Assembly: GCF_009363615.1 (NCBI RefSeq)
Contig: NZ_CP045384.1
Span: 3,098,501 to 3,162,500, forward strand
DNA length: 64,000 nt
DNA from: Ruegeria sp. THAF33
Lineage (GTDB): Bacteria > Pseudomonadota > Alphaproteobacteria > Rhodobacterales > Rhodobacteraceae
Direction: 5' to 3'
The position numbers were made by a program, and so were the translations under genes. The notes under the pieces were generated by a model, which searched no databases, was not told the origin of the DNA, and was given only the letters and a program-made list of their open reading frames with translations. This document shows positions 56,465 through 64,000 of this stretch, piece after piece (the stretch's first letter is position 1; each line of letters opens with the position of its first letter).

Positions 56465-57681
56465 ATGCGCCCCTGAAGCGGCTCGACAACTGGACGGCCC
56501 GCGCCATTTTTCTGGATCGCCATGCTTTGGCCGAACAACCCGCGGGCGCGGCCAAGGGCGCCGGGCTTCTGGACCTTGTCCAGCGGTTGGGATTCGTGCA
56601 GCTTGACAGCATCAACACGGTTGCCCGCGCTCATGACATGATCCTGTTTTCCCGACGGCCTGCGTATCGAAGCGCCAACCTGAAAAGGCTCTATGAAAGG
56701 GAAAAAGCGCTGTTCGAACACTGGACACATGATGCGGCCGTGATCCCGATGTCGTTCTATCCGCACTGGCATCTGCGCTTTCAGCGTGATGCGGATCTGT
56801 TGAAGGCCCGTTGGAAGAACTGGCGGCGGGATGGGTTCGAGCAACAGTTCGAGACTGTCTTGCAACACATCCGCGACCACGGGCCCGTGTGTTCGTCAGA
56901 CGTTGGCAGGGATGAAAAGAAAGGCTCGGGCGGTTGGTGGAACTGGCACCCGTCAAAAACCGCATTGGAGTTTCTGTGGCGTTCCGGGGCCCTGACCGTC
57001 GTGGGCCGCGATGGGTTTCAGAAACGTTATGATCTGACCGAACGTGTGATCGAAACCCACCTGTGCCCCGGGAACATGGCCTGTGATGCGACGGCGACCG
57101 TGGATTGGCTGTGCAACGCAGCGCTGGACCGGTTGGGGTTTGCCACGTCCGGAGAGCTGGCCGCGTTCTGGGGCACGGTTACCGCCGCCGAAGCCAAAGA
57201 CTGGTGTGCCACGGCGTTGGCTCAAGGAAATATCGAAGAGATCGAGGCCACTTGCGCCGATGGACGCCTGCGCAAAACCTTTGCCCGCCCTGATTTGATG
57301 GATCGGGCAACCGACTTGCCGCAACCGCCCGGTCGGATTCGCGTGCTCAGCCCGTTTGATCCCATGCTTCGGGACAGAAACCGGGCCGAGCGGCTGTTTG
57401 GCTTTCACTATCGTATCGAAGTTTTCGTGCCCGAAGCCAAGCGCACATATGGGTATTACGTCTTCCCCTTGCTTGAAGGCGATCGATTGATCGGCCGGAT
57501 CGACATGAAGGCGCATCGCGATCGCGACCTGCTGCATGTCAAAGCGCTCTGGCCCGAACGCGGGGTGCGCTGGTCTGACGCCCGCAGCCGTCGCCTGAAC
57601 GCCGAACTGGACCGGGTGCGCCGACTGGCAGGCGTCACCCAGGTGGAATTTGCAAGGGGCTGGCTGAAAGACCCTAAATAG
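56461..57681 (+). CDS. AlkX/YcaQ-like winged-helix DNA glycosylase
   Basis: A 406-aa protein of the HTH_42 family. The catalytic segment is LGFVQLDSINTVARAHD near residues 42-58; its Gln-Leu-Asp matches the Q-x-D form of AlkX/YcaQ rather than the Q-x-Q form of AlkZ. Other motifs are LYEREKALFEHWTHDAAVIP and the C-terminal VKALWPERGVRWSD. AlkX unhooks interstrand crosslinks and removes N7-alkylguanine in Escherichia coli. The start overlaps the LacI stop by four bases. Family call is firm; activity is inferred. Confidence 0.88.
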   Translation: MNAPLKRLDNWTARAIFLDRHALAEQPAGAAKGAGLLDLVQRLGFVQLDSINTVARAHDMILFSRRPAYRSANLKRLYEREKALFEHWTHDAAVIPMSFYPHWHLRFQRDADLLKARWKNWRRDGFEQQFETVLQHIRDHGPVCSSDVGRDEKKGSGGWWNWHPSKTALEFLWRSGALTVVGRDGFQKRYDLTERVIETHLCPGNMACDATATVDWLCNAALDRLGFATSGELAAFWGTVTAAEAKDWCATALAQGNIEEIEATCADGRLRKTFARPDLMDRATDLPQPPGRIRVLSPFDPMLRDRNRAERLFGFHYRIEVFVPEAKRTYGYYVFPLLEGDRLIGRIDMKAHRDRDLLHVKALWPERGVRWSDARSRRLNAELDRVRRLAGVTQVEFARGWLKDPK

Positions 57682-57684
57682 GGC

Positions 57685-58383
57685 CTATTCCGCGTCCGTC
57701 AGGGTCAGTTTGATCGGTTCCAGCCCGTCAATCTCTCCTGTTATGATGTCGCCGGCCACAACCGGGCCTACGCCGGCCGGTGTACCTGTCAGGATCAGAT
57801 CGCCGGGGCGCAGATGGTAGAAACCGGACAGATGGCTGACGATTTCATCGATCTTCCAGATGAGCTCTTCCAGGGTAGCGTCCTGACGTAGTTCGCCGTT
57901 CACGCTCAGCCGGATATGTTTGCCATCGTCCGGCGACCAGTCCACGGCAGGGGTCAGCGGCGCGAAGACTGCTCCGTTTTCGACGTCTTTACCCAGATCC
58001 CAAGGCCGCTGTTTGTCCCGCTCGAGGAGTTGCAGATCGCGGCGTGTCATGTCGAGCGCGCAGCCATAGGCATAAACCGCATCCCAAGCCTGCGCACTCG
58101 AGGCACGAAACACCGGTTTTCCGATTGCCAGCGCCAGCTCCATTTCGTGATGGTAATTCTTCGTCCCCGCCGGGTACGGAACCGTCGCGCCGGACAGGAT
58201 TGCGTTTGGCGCGGATTTGGTGAAATAGAAGGGCGCATCGCGATCCACCTCATTCCCCATCTCTGCTGCATGCGCGGCATAGTTTCGCCCGACGCAGAAA
58301 ATGCGCCCGACAGGGTACCCGGCCGTCTCGCCAACGACAGGAATGGTTATGGGATCGGGAAGGGAAAACAGGCTGTTTGACAT
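57685..58383 (-). CDS. Fumarylacetoacetate hydrolase (FAH) family protein
   Basis: 232 aa from ATG 58383 (SD AGGAACCACG), giving the start SNSLFSLPDPITIPVVGE; upstream ATGs are not conserved. FAH motifs are GRIFCVGRNYAAHAAEMGNE (about 26-45), the metal-binding HHEMELALAIGKP near 80 (Glu-x-Glu), GYALDM-like YGCALDMTRRDLQ and ILTGTPAGVGPV near the end. Family members hydrolyse acylpyruvates such as fumarylpyruvate, maleylpyruvate or acylpyruvates from aromatic degradation. HpaR and HpcH/HpaI homologues are 0.6-1.3 kb away, hinting at an aromatic-acid theme. Confidence 0.9.
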   Translation of the reverse strand: MSNSLFSLPDPITIPVVGETAGYPVGRIFCVGRNYAAHAAEMGNEVDRDAPFYFTKSAPNAILSGATVPYPAGTKNYHHEMELALAIGKPVFRASSAQAWDAVYAYGCALDMTRRDLQLLERDKQRPWDLGKDVENGAVFAPLTPAVDWSPDDGKHIRLSVNGELRQDATLEELIWKIDEIVSHLSGFYHLRPGDLILTGTPAGVGPVVAGDIITGEIDGLEPIKLTLTDAE

Positions 58384-58991
58384 CGTGGTTCCTGAATTTT
58401 TCATCGCTGCCATCTTACGCCTGCCAGAGCTGCCAGCAAGCCGGGAATGCACGCTGGATTTCGCCAATATCCAAGAGTTGTTTCAGCGCGAACCTGCTCA
58501 ATTCTGACCTGAACGCCCAGTGCCGTTCCAATGCTGTTTCACATCCGTCTTTATTGATGCACCGGAACTTGGGCAGATCGGAATTTAACTTGGCTCTGGC
58601 GCAAGTCGGGCTAAGTCTTGAATAGGAATTTCGGGGCGCATCCAGCTTGAGGGGTGCGATGGCAGCAAATCACCGCGCATGCGGAAACTCTCGGCCGGAA
58701 TGACGCCAAGTCATCCCTTGCGGGCCAGGTTTCCCTTCGGCATTTGCCCAAGACTGTTTCGGAGAGCATAGGTGCACGGCCTTTCCCCCAAAGGCCAAAA
58801 GGCCCTAATCAGAGCCACATTTCCGGCTCGCCATATACTCCGATGCGCAGGCCGGACCGTCAGGCAAGGCGTGACGCAACCGGCCTCAGGCCAGGCCAAA
58901 CCCAAATCCAAGTCTGGCCACCCCGTCGGAGATCGCCCCTAAAATCTCCGGCGGGGTCCTTGCAAATGACACCCATGTTCTGCCCCCGGCA
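58384..58991. other. Intergenic region with a strong hairpin
   Basis: About 608 bases with no credible gene. At 58921-58956 a long hairpin can form: CCCCG-T-CGGAGAT, ten-base loop, ATCTCCG-G-CGGGG, twelve pairs with one mismatch. It lies 36 bases beyond the HpaR stop on that gene's coding side and is probably its 3' end signal, although there is no T-run. The rest holds the FAH promoter. Confidence 0.55.
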
Positions 58992-59426
58992 TCAGGTATC
59001 CAGGTCGTTCAAATCGTTCAGAAGATCCAGCAACAATTCGTGTTTTTCCGGCCCCAGGCGGGAACGAATGCGTTCCGCCTGCGCCATGCTGGCGGGCTGA
59101 TTGGCGTGAATGATCTGAACGCCACGCTCGCCGATCTCGACAATCTGGCGACGCCGGTCAGCCGGGTGGCATCGTCGGGAGATCAGGCCGCGATGCTCCA
59201 GTTTTTGCAGTATCCGTGTCAGGCTTGGCAACAACAGACAGGCGCGTTCGGCAATATGCGTCGGTTCCTGCGGGCCTTCTTCGTTCAACACGCGCAACAC
59301 GCGCCACTGCTGTTCGGTGACACCGGCGTCGGCCAGCATTGCTCGGATGGGTCCCATAACCTTTTCCCGCGCCCGCAAAAGCGCAATGGGCAAAGATCGC
59401 GACGTCAGTGGGAGGTCGTCGGTCAT
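58992..59426 (-). CDS. hpaR: MarR-family regulator, HpaR-type
   Basis: 144 aa with the winged-helix MarR fold: LPIALLRAREKVMGPIRAML at the start, VTEQQWRVLRVLNEEGP near 36-52, the recognition helix LLLPSLTRILQKLEHRGLI near 64-82 and the wing CHPADRRRQIVEI. The MGPIRAML start and VTEQQWR are typical of the homoprotocatechuate-operon repressor HpaR. It diverges from the HpcH/HpaI aldolase gene, which matches that pathway. The rest of the hpa operon is not in the window. Confidence 0.85.
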   Translation of the reverse strand: MTDDLPLTSRSLPIALLRAREKVMGPIRAMLADAGVTEQQWRVLRVLNEEGPQEPTHIAERACLLLPSLTRILQKLEHRGLISRRCHPADRRRQIVEIGERGVQIIHANQPASMAQAERIRSRLGPEKHELLLDLLNDLNDLDT

Positions 59427-59658
59427 GCCAAAATTATCGCCGAAATCCGTGATTTACGCAAGGGAACCCTCGGTCTTCGGTTTGAAGCACAAGAACCGCC
59501 GGGACGCCGCCGCCCTTGCGTGACGCGCCTTTGCCGCCGTCAATCCGATGACGCCAAATTGCATTAAAACTGGACAATTTCGCGCCACGTAAGAAGATGT
59601 GGAAACGGCCGCTTTCGCGACCACTTGGCGCCGAAGGTTTTGCAACAAAGGAAACAGT

Positions 59659-60429
59659 ATGGCTGCGCAGCAGAACGCGTTCAAACAGGCTCTAAAAAAG
59701 GGAAAAATGCAGATCGGGTGCTGGATGAGCTTTGCGGAGCCTATAGCGGCCGAGATGATGGGAACCGCCGGTTTTGATTGGCTGGTAATCGATGGAGAGC
59801 ATGCCGCAAACGATATCCGGTCGATCCGGGACCAGCTTCTGGCGCTTGCGGCAAGCGACTCTCATGCGGTTGTGCGGGTTCCCGTGGGTGAGACCTGGCT
59901 GATCAAGATGGTTCTGGATGCGGGTGCTCAGACCATTCTGGTTCCGATCGTGGAAAGCGCCGAGCAGGCGCAAGAGCTGGTTCGGGCCTGCCGTTATCCC
60001 CCTGCCGGTGTCCGCGGTGTGGGCGCGATGGCATCGCGGGCGACGATGTACGGATCGGTCGGAGATTATATTCAGACCGCAGATCAGGAGATTTGCCTGT
60101 TGTTGCAGGTGGAAACCCGCGCCGGAATTGCTGCTCTGGACGACATTTTGGATGTTGAAGGCGTCGATGGCGTATTCATTGGCCCTGCCGATCTGTCGAC
60201 CGATATGGGCCATCAGGGCAACAGCGCGGCACCCGAGGTGCGGGCGGTTATCCGGGATGCACTGACCCGGATCAAGGCCGCAGGCAAAGCGCCGGGCATT
60301 CTGGCCACAAATGACGAGGCCCGTCAGGCATATCTGGATATGGGCGCACAGTTCTTGGCGGTTGGCATTGATGTGATGCTGCTGACGCAAACGGCACGTG
60401 ATCTCGCCGCACGATGGAAAGCCAACTAA
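59659..60429 (+). CDS. HpcH/HpaI-type class II aldolase
   Basis: 256 aa from ATG 59659 (ribosome site AAAGGAAACAGT). It begins NAFKQALKKGKMQIGCWMSF. Motifs: WLVIDGEHAANDIRS near 44-58 (metal-binding Glu), VETRAGIAALDDIL near 149 and GVFIGPADLSTDMG near 170 (metal-binding Asp). The family splits 4-hydroxy-2-oxoheptanedioate or related 2-oxo-hydroxy acids, giving pyruvate plus an aldehyde. Divergence from an HpaR homologue supports a link to homoprotocatechuate breakdown, though family members act on several substrates. Confidence 0.9.
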   Translation: MAAQQNAFKQALKKGKMQIGCWMSFAEPIAAEMMGTAGFDWLVIDGEHAANDIRSIRDQLLALAASDSHAVVRVPVGETWLIKMVLDAGAQTILVPIVESAEQAQELVRACRYPPAGVRGVGAMASRATMYGSVGDYIQTADQEICLLLQVETRAGIAALDDILDVEGVDGVFIGPADLSTDMGHQGNSAAPEVRAVIRDALTRIKAAGKAPGILATNDEARQAYLDMGAQFLAVGIDVMLLTQTARDLAARWKAN

Positions 60430-60433
60430 CCGC

Positions 60434-61576
60434 TCAACGGACCATGGCCGCTGCGGCCTGGGCGTAGCCGCCCGAGGCACCGTCAACGAAATGCACATGA
60501 TCGTCCCGTGTGGCCGACGGGACGAAACAGGTCATCATCGCCTCGTCCTGCACGTGCAGACCGTATCGGATTTTGCCGCGCCCGCGTGCTTCTTTCAGCA
60601 AGTGTTCGATCTGTCGCAAAGTGGCCGGGTCACAATCCAACGTCATCTTCAGGCCGTCATCGAACTTGCGGAAATCGGCATTGCTGCTGACCATCGTCCT
60701 GTAATGTTCGGGTTCAAACTGCCCCAGCTTCTTGCTTGTTTTGAACAATATCGCGATCAGCAGGTTCTGAAACAGAAGAACGAGCTTGTGCAGAAACAAA
60801 TTCCGCCCGTTGCGCGAAACATGCGCGTCAATGTCGAGGCCGGGGGGCGGCCAACTCATGGGCGGACCATTCATCGGCACCGGATGACCTGCGCGCTCCA
60901 GCTCTTCTGACGCGGACAGAACCGATTGCGCAAGGTCGGCAAAGTCGCGTTCAGTTGCCGACGCAGTGGGTTCAACGACCAGTGACACGATCTGACCGTG
61001 CCGCGCCGGGCTGTTGGACCATCTGCATGACAGGCCTGTCAGGTCCGGTTGCGCACCCGGTTCGGCAGGCGCGATCACATGATGACCCGCTTTCATTTCT
61101 GCCTCGGCCCAGGCCAAGCCTCCGCCTGAGAACATGGCATAATCCACCCCGGAAGAGGGCGCAAAACGAGCGACGCGCAAGTCCCTGCCTGCTTTTCGGA
61201 TATCCGCCACCGACACCAGCGCCGCACGCAACGGCATGGAAAACTCTTCTTCCGCCCAGCGCCGCATGGCTGACAGAGTATCCCGCGCTGCTTCAACTTC
61301 GCTGGGGGGGATCGCAAACGCCGCCCCGTCGCCGCCAAAGACATAGGGAAACAACTTGCCGTCCATCGCGTTTATCATCGCCGAGATAACAGCAGCCCCC
61401 ACGGTGTTGACGGTTTTGTATCGTCCCCGCGCGATCTCGCCGGTTGAATCGACAATGTCGGCGACCCCCAGAAACCAGTCGTCGGGCATCGGCGAAAACT
61501 GTGCCGGGTCCGCCAGACGGGTGAAATCCCTCAGCAGGGGCAGGTTTTCGTAAAATGCGGAATGGAGGTCTTTCAT
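60434..61576 (-). CDS. DUF3095 family protein (nucleotide-cyclase-like)
   Basis: 380 aa from ATG 61576, which follows GAGGGGGAAA; the longer frame is non-conserved. Family DUF3095: LRDFTRLADPAQFSPMPDDW, then VADIVDSTGEIARGRYKTVN (Asp-x-x-Asp-x-Thr) near 38-57 and FPYVFGGDGAAFAIP near 77-91. These last two patterns resemble the metal sites of class III nucleotide cyclases, so a cyclase-like role is possible. The C-terminal third has a segment FLHKLVLLFQNLLIAILFKT that could sit at the membrane. It converges on the aldolase gene with four bases between them. Confidence 0.82.
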   Translation of the reverse strand: MKDLHSAFYENLPLLRDFTRLADPAQFSPMPDDWFLGVADIVDSTGEIARGRYKTVNTVGAAVISAMINAMDGKLFPYVFGGDGAAFAIPPSEVEAARDTLSAMRRWAEEEFSMPLRAALVSVADIRKAGRDLRVARFAPSSGVDYAMFSGGGLAWAEAEMKAGHHVIAPAEPGAQPDLTGLSCRWSNSPARHGQIVSLVVEPTASATERDFADLAQSVLSASEELERAGHPVPMNGPPMSWPPPGLDIDAHVSRNGRNLFLHKLVLLFQNLLIAILFKTSKKLGQFEPEHYRTMVSSNADFRKFDDGLKMTLDCDPATLRQIEHLLKEARGRGKIRYGLHVQDEAMMTCFVPSATRDDHVHFVDGASGGYAQAAAAMVR

Positions 61577-61717
61577 TTTCCCCCTCGAAATCAAACTTCT
61601 GGCAATGATAGCCGGAATGCGGCCCGAGTCCTCGTTTTGAAACATAGTACACATGCTTGTGCGTTGCATCATTGCGTGCCAAGCATTCCTTTCGGATGAG
61701 CGGAAAAGAGGCGGGAT

Positions 61718-62890
61718 ATGCAGGCGGGTTTGGTGGTTTTGTGCCTGGGCTATGTGCTCAGCCAGTTTTTCCGTGCATTTCTGGCTGTGCTCAGCCTGGA
61801 TCTTGAACGCGATATCGGTGCTACACCCGAAGATCTGGCCTTTGCATCCGGCCTTTGGTTTCTGGTGTTCGCTGCTATGCAAATCCCGGTCGGCTGGGCG
61901 CTGGACAAGGTTGGGCCCAGGCTGACCGCAGCCGCGCTTCTTCTGGTTGGCGGTGCAGGAGGATCCGCAATTTTTGCGGTCGCGACCTCACCGTTGCATG
62001 TCAGCATTGCCATGGGCCTGATCGGGGTTGGGTGCTCTCCGGTTCTGATGGCTTCTTACTTCATCTTTGCCCGCGAATACCCGCCCGCGAAATTCGCGAC
62101 ACTGGCCGCCGTCATGCTGGGTGTTGGGTCAGTGGGCAATCTCGTGGCCTCTTATCCGACTGCGCTTGCTGTCGAATGGATGGGATGGCGCGCCACTATG
62201 GTTGGGCTGGCCGTGATATCTGCTGCGATTGCTTTGGGTATTTGGCTGAGCCTGCGCGATCCAGCGAAGGTTGATACGGAACACAAGGGTTCACTTCTGG
62301 ACCTGCTGAAAGAGCCTGCACTGTGGCTGATCATGCCTTTGATGCTGGTGGCCTATGCGCCCTCTGCCGCGCTGCGCGGGCTATGGGCCGGGCCGTATCT
62401 GAACGATGTCTTCGGGCTCAGCACCACCCAGATTGGCACCGCGACACTGGTCATGGGGTCTGCGATGATTGTCGGCACCTTTGTCTACGGACCGCTGGAT
62501 CGCGTCTTCGGCACTCGGAAATGGGTTATCTTCACGGGCAACGCGCTGGGTGTCGTGGCACTGACCCTGCTTTGCGTTTGGATCGACCACGCCACATGGC
62601 TGTCCGTTCTGCTGTTGGCCATCATAGGGTTCACCGGGGCCAGTTTTCCGGTCATCATGGCCCATGGTCGGGCCTTCGTTCCCCCCAATCTGGTGGGCCG
62701 AGGCGTAACCCTGTTGAACCTTTTCGGAATCGGAGGGGTCGGCATCGCCCAATTCGTCACCGGGCGCATTCATGCCGCCACTACCCAGGCCGGAACGACC
62801 GCGCCCTACACCGCGATTTTCGGGTTTTTTGCCGTAACCCTTGCCTTCGGTTGCGTGATATATCTATTCAGCCGGGATAATGTGGATTGA
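61718..62890 (+). CDS. MFS transporter
   Basis: 390 aa with twelve predicted membrane segments. It starts MQAGLVVLCLGYVLSQFFRA; the first motif-A-like loop is PVGWALDKVGPRLTAAALLL near 57-76. A further loop is GPLDRVFGTRKWVIFTG near 255. Ribosome site AGAGGCGGGAT precedes the ATG. It ends inside the region before the glycosyltransferase (20 bases apart). Substrate unknown; general efflux is likely. Confidence 0.85.
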   Translation: MQAGLVVLCLGYVLSQFFRAFLAVLSLDLERDIGATPEDLAFASGLWFLVFAAMQIPVGWALDKVGPRLTAAALLLVGGAGGSAIFAVATSPLHVSIAMGLIGVGCSPVLMASYFIFAREYPPAKFATLAAVMLGVGSVGNLVASYPTALAVEWMGWRATMVGLAVISAAIALGIWLSLRDPAKVDTEHKGSLLDLLKEPALWLIMPLMLVAYAPSAALRGLWAGPYLNDVFGLSTTQIGTATLVMGSAMIVGTFVYGPLDRVFGTRKWVIFTGNALGVVALTLLCVWIDHATWLSVLLLAIIGFTGASFPVIMAHGRAFVPPNLVGRGVTLLNLFGIGGVGIAQFVTGRIHAATTQAGTTAPYTAIFGFFAVTLAFGCVIYLFSRDNVD

Positions 62891-62909
62891 AGCAATTGCG
62901 GAGCAAGCC

Positions 62910-63965
62910 GTGCAGGAAATCGAGGTTATAGCGCCGAACCTGAAACACAGCCTCTCCGGCGTCACCACAACCGTCATCCGCCTGCTGCCGATCCAGAAGC
63001 ATATGATCGGGATCGTTGCCACGGGACCCGGCCTGCCGGATGATCTGCCTCATATCCGGTTAATCAAAATTCCGTTCCTTTCGAACAGAACGCTTCGGGT
63101 GTGGCATGCACGGCGCAACACCGAGATGCTGATGGGTTTGTTTCTGAAACATGTGCTGCGACGCAATCTGAAACTTCTGTTCACCTCGGCTGCGCAACGA
63201 AATCATTCGGGGTTCACTAAATGGCTGATTTCGAAAATGGATGCGCTGATCGCCACAACGCCGCAAGCGGCGTCGTTTCTGGAACATCCCGCAACCGTCA
63301 TCATGCACGGTGTGAACACCGAACTGTTTCACCCGGCCGAGGACAAAACCGCCCTGCGGCAGAAACTGGGGCTGCCAGAAGGGACCTTGATCGGGTGTTT
63401 CGGGCGCATTCGACCTCAGAAAGGTGTCGATCTTCTGGTGGATGCGGCGATCGAGGTTCTGCCGAACCATCCCGACGCCAGCATCGTGTTCACCGGGCGC
63501 GCCACCAAAGAATTTGAAGCGTTCCAACAGGAACAGGAGGCCAAGCTCAAAGCTGCCGGGCTGTCGGAACGGGTGCACTTCCTGGGCGAGCGTCCCTGGG
63601 AGGAAATCGTTGAAACCTACCGCGCTCTGGACCTGTTCGTGGCCCCGGCCCGTCACGAAGGGTTCGGCCTTACACCGCTTGAGGCGATGGCCTCCGGCGT
63701 GCCTGCAATCGCCTGCCACGGGGTCGGAGCCTTCAGCGCCCAGATCGAGGACGGGAAAACCGGCCGCTTGATCGAAAAGGACAACGCCGGGGCGCTGGCC
63801 GAAGCACTGGAACAGATGTTGAGCGATCCGGACAAGCTGGTGCAATCCGGTCAGGCCGCAAGACAGCGTGTCGAGCAGCATTTTCGAATCGAAGGTGAGG
63901 CCGAGGCCATCGTGCAGGTCTATCGGTCTTTGCTGAACACGGGTGAAAACGCGCATTCGGGTTAA
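62910..63965 (+). CDS. LpsB/LpcC-like family 4 glycosyltransferase (LPS core)
   Basis: 351 aa from GTG 62910, preceded by GGAG six bases earlier; ATG 62880 overlaps the MFS gene and adds ten atypical residues. It begins QEIEVIAPNLKHSLSGVTTT, the usual start of rhizobial and roseobacter LpsB/LpcC mannosyltransferases of the lipopolysaccharide core. The GT4 donor site is IGCFGRIRPQKGVDLLVDA near 165-183 and ARHEGFGLTPLEAMASGVP near 255 (Glu-x7-Glu). It acts in the cytoplasm on nucleotide-sugar donors. The exact sugar is inferred from family resemblance. Confidence 0.87.
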   Translation: MQEIEVIAPNLKHSLSGVTTTVIRLLPIQKHMIGIVATGPGLPDDLPHIRLIKIPFLSNRTLRVWHARRNTEMLMGLFLKHVLRRNLKLLFTSAAQRNHSGFTKWLISKMDALIATTPQAASFLEHPATVIMHGVNTELFHPAEDKTALRQKLGLPEGTLIGCFGRIRPQKGVDLLVDAAIEVLPNHPDASIVFTGRATKEFEAFQQEQEAKLKAAGLSERVHFLGERPWEEIVETYRALDLFVAPARHEGFGLTPLEAMASGVPAIACHGVGAFSAQIEDGKTGRLIEKDNAGALAEALEQMLSDPDKLVQSGQAARQRVEQHFRIEGEAEAIVQVYRSLLNTGENAHSG

Positions 63966-64000
63966 AATCGACGTCAATTCGGCCAAATCACCCGTGATAG

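Overview
The window reads as a chromosome segment of a marine alphaproteobacterium of the Rhodobacteraceae (Roseobacter group; Ruegeria/Phaeobacter-like). The evidence is a petABC operon of alphaproteobacterial type, a type II (RibH2-like) lumazine synthase behind an FMN riboswitch, an LpsB/LpcC-type glycosyltransferase, CobO, an ArsJ-type arsenic operon, and a gene set resembling the Rhodobacter sphaeroides RpoE/ChrR singlet-oxygen regulon. The genus assignment is inference; no 16S rRNA gene is present.

0.0-11.2 kb: a partial class III alcohol dehydrogenase, an I78 inhibitor lipoprotein and an ImuB-like Y-family polymerase come first. Next is a divergent cluster (SDR on minus; FAD oxidoreductase, chalcone-isomerase-like protein, MFS_2 transporter and two DUF3833 proteins on plus) with matching TGATCC-N17-GTAT promoter motifs on both strands. 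A decayed IS5 remnant follows, then a cobalamin riboswitch leading into a GbcA/GbcB-like Rieske demethylase and its reductase.

11.2-27.3 kb: an integrase remnant; a LacI-controlled ABC transporter operon with a GH63/MGH1-like hydrolase and a D-lyxose/D-mannose isomerase, which I interpret as uptake and breakdown of mannosylglycerate (digeneaside) or a close relative; the four-gene Anbu proteasome-like locus; an AI-2E/HlyD/DUF2955 membrane operon; and a small K+ channel.

27.3-32.3 kb: a small integrase-bearing island beside tRNA-Lys. It carries two helix-turn-helix proteins, a tyrosine recombinase, and a two-gene unit: a 259-aa unknown protein and a QueC-like PP-loop protein fused to an OmpR-type winged helix. 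This pair is the best candidate here for an undescribed, possibly defence-related, system.

32.5-47.8 kb: mostly core genes (dapF, mtaB, petABC, a cytochrome c, FMN riboswitch plus ribH2, aroC, cobO), ending in a tightly overlapping arsenic operon (arsR-arsC fusion, gapdh, arsJ, acr3) and tRNA-Thr.

47.8-64.0 kb: small accessory genes; a HupE/UreJ-like gene broken by an in-frame TAA; an unrecognised 603-aa exported membrane protein; an exported metallo-beta-lactamase-fold hydrolase facing a TetR regulator across paired palindromes; a multiply broken IS5 transposase; tRNA-Arg; a LacI regulator with an AlkX-like DNA glycosylase; an FAH-family hydrolase, HpaR and an HpcH/HpaI aldolase; a DUF3095 protein, an MFS transporter, and a lipopolysaccharide core glycosyltransferase.
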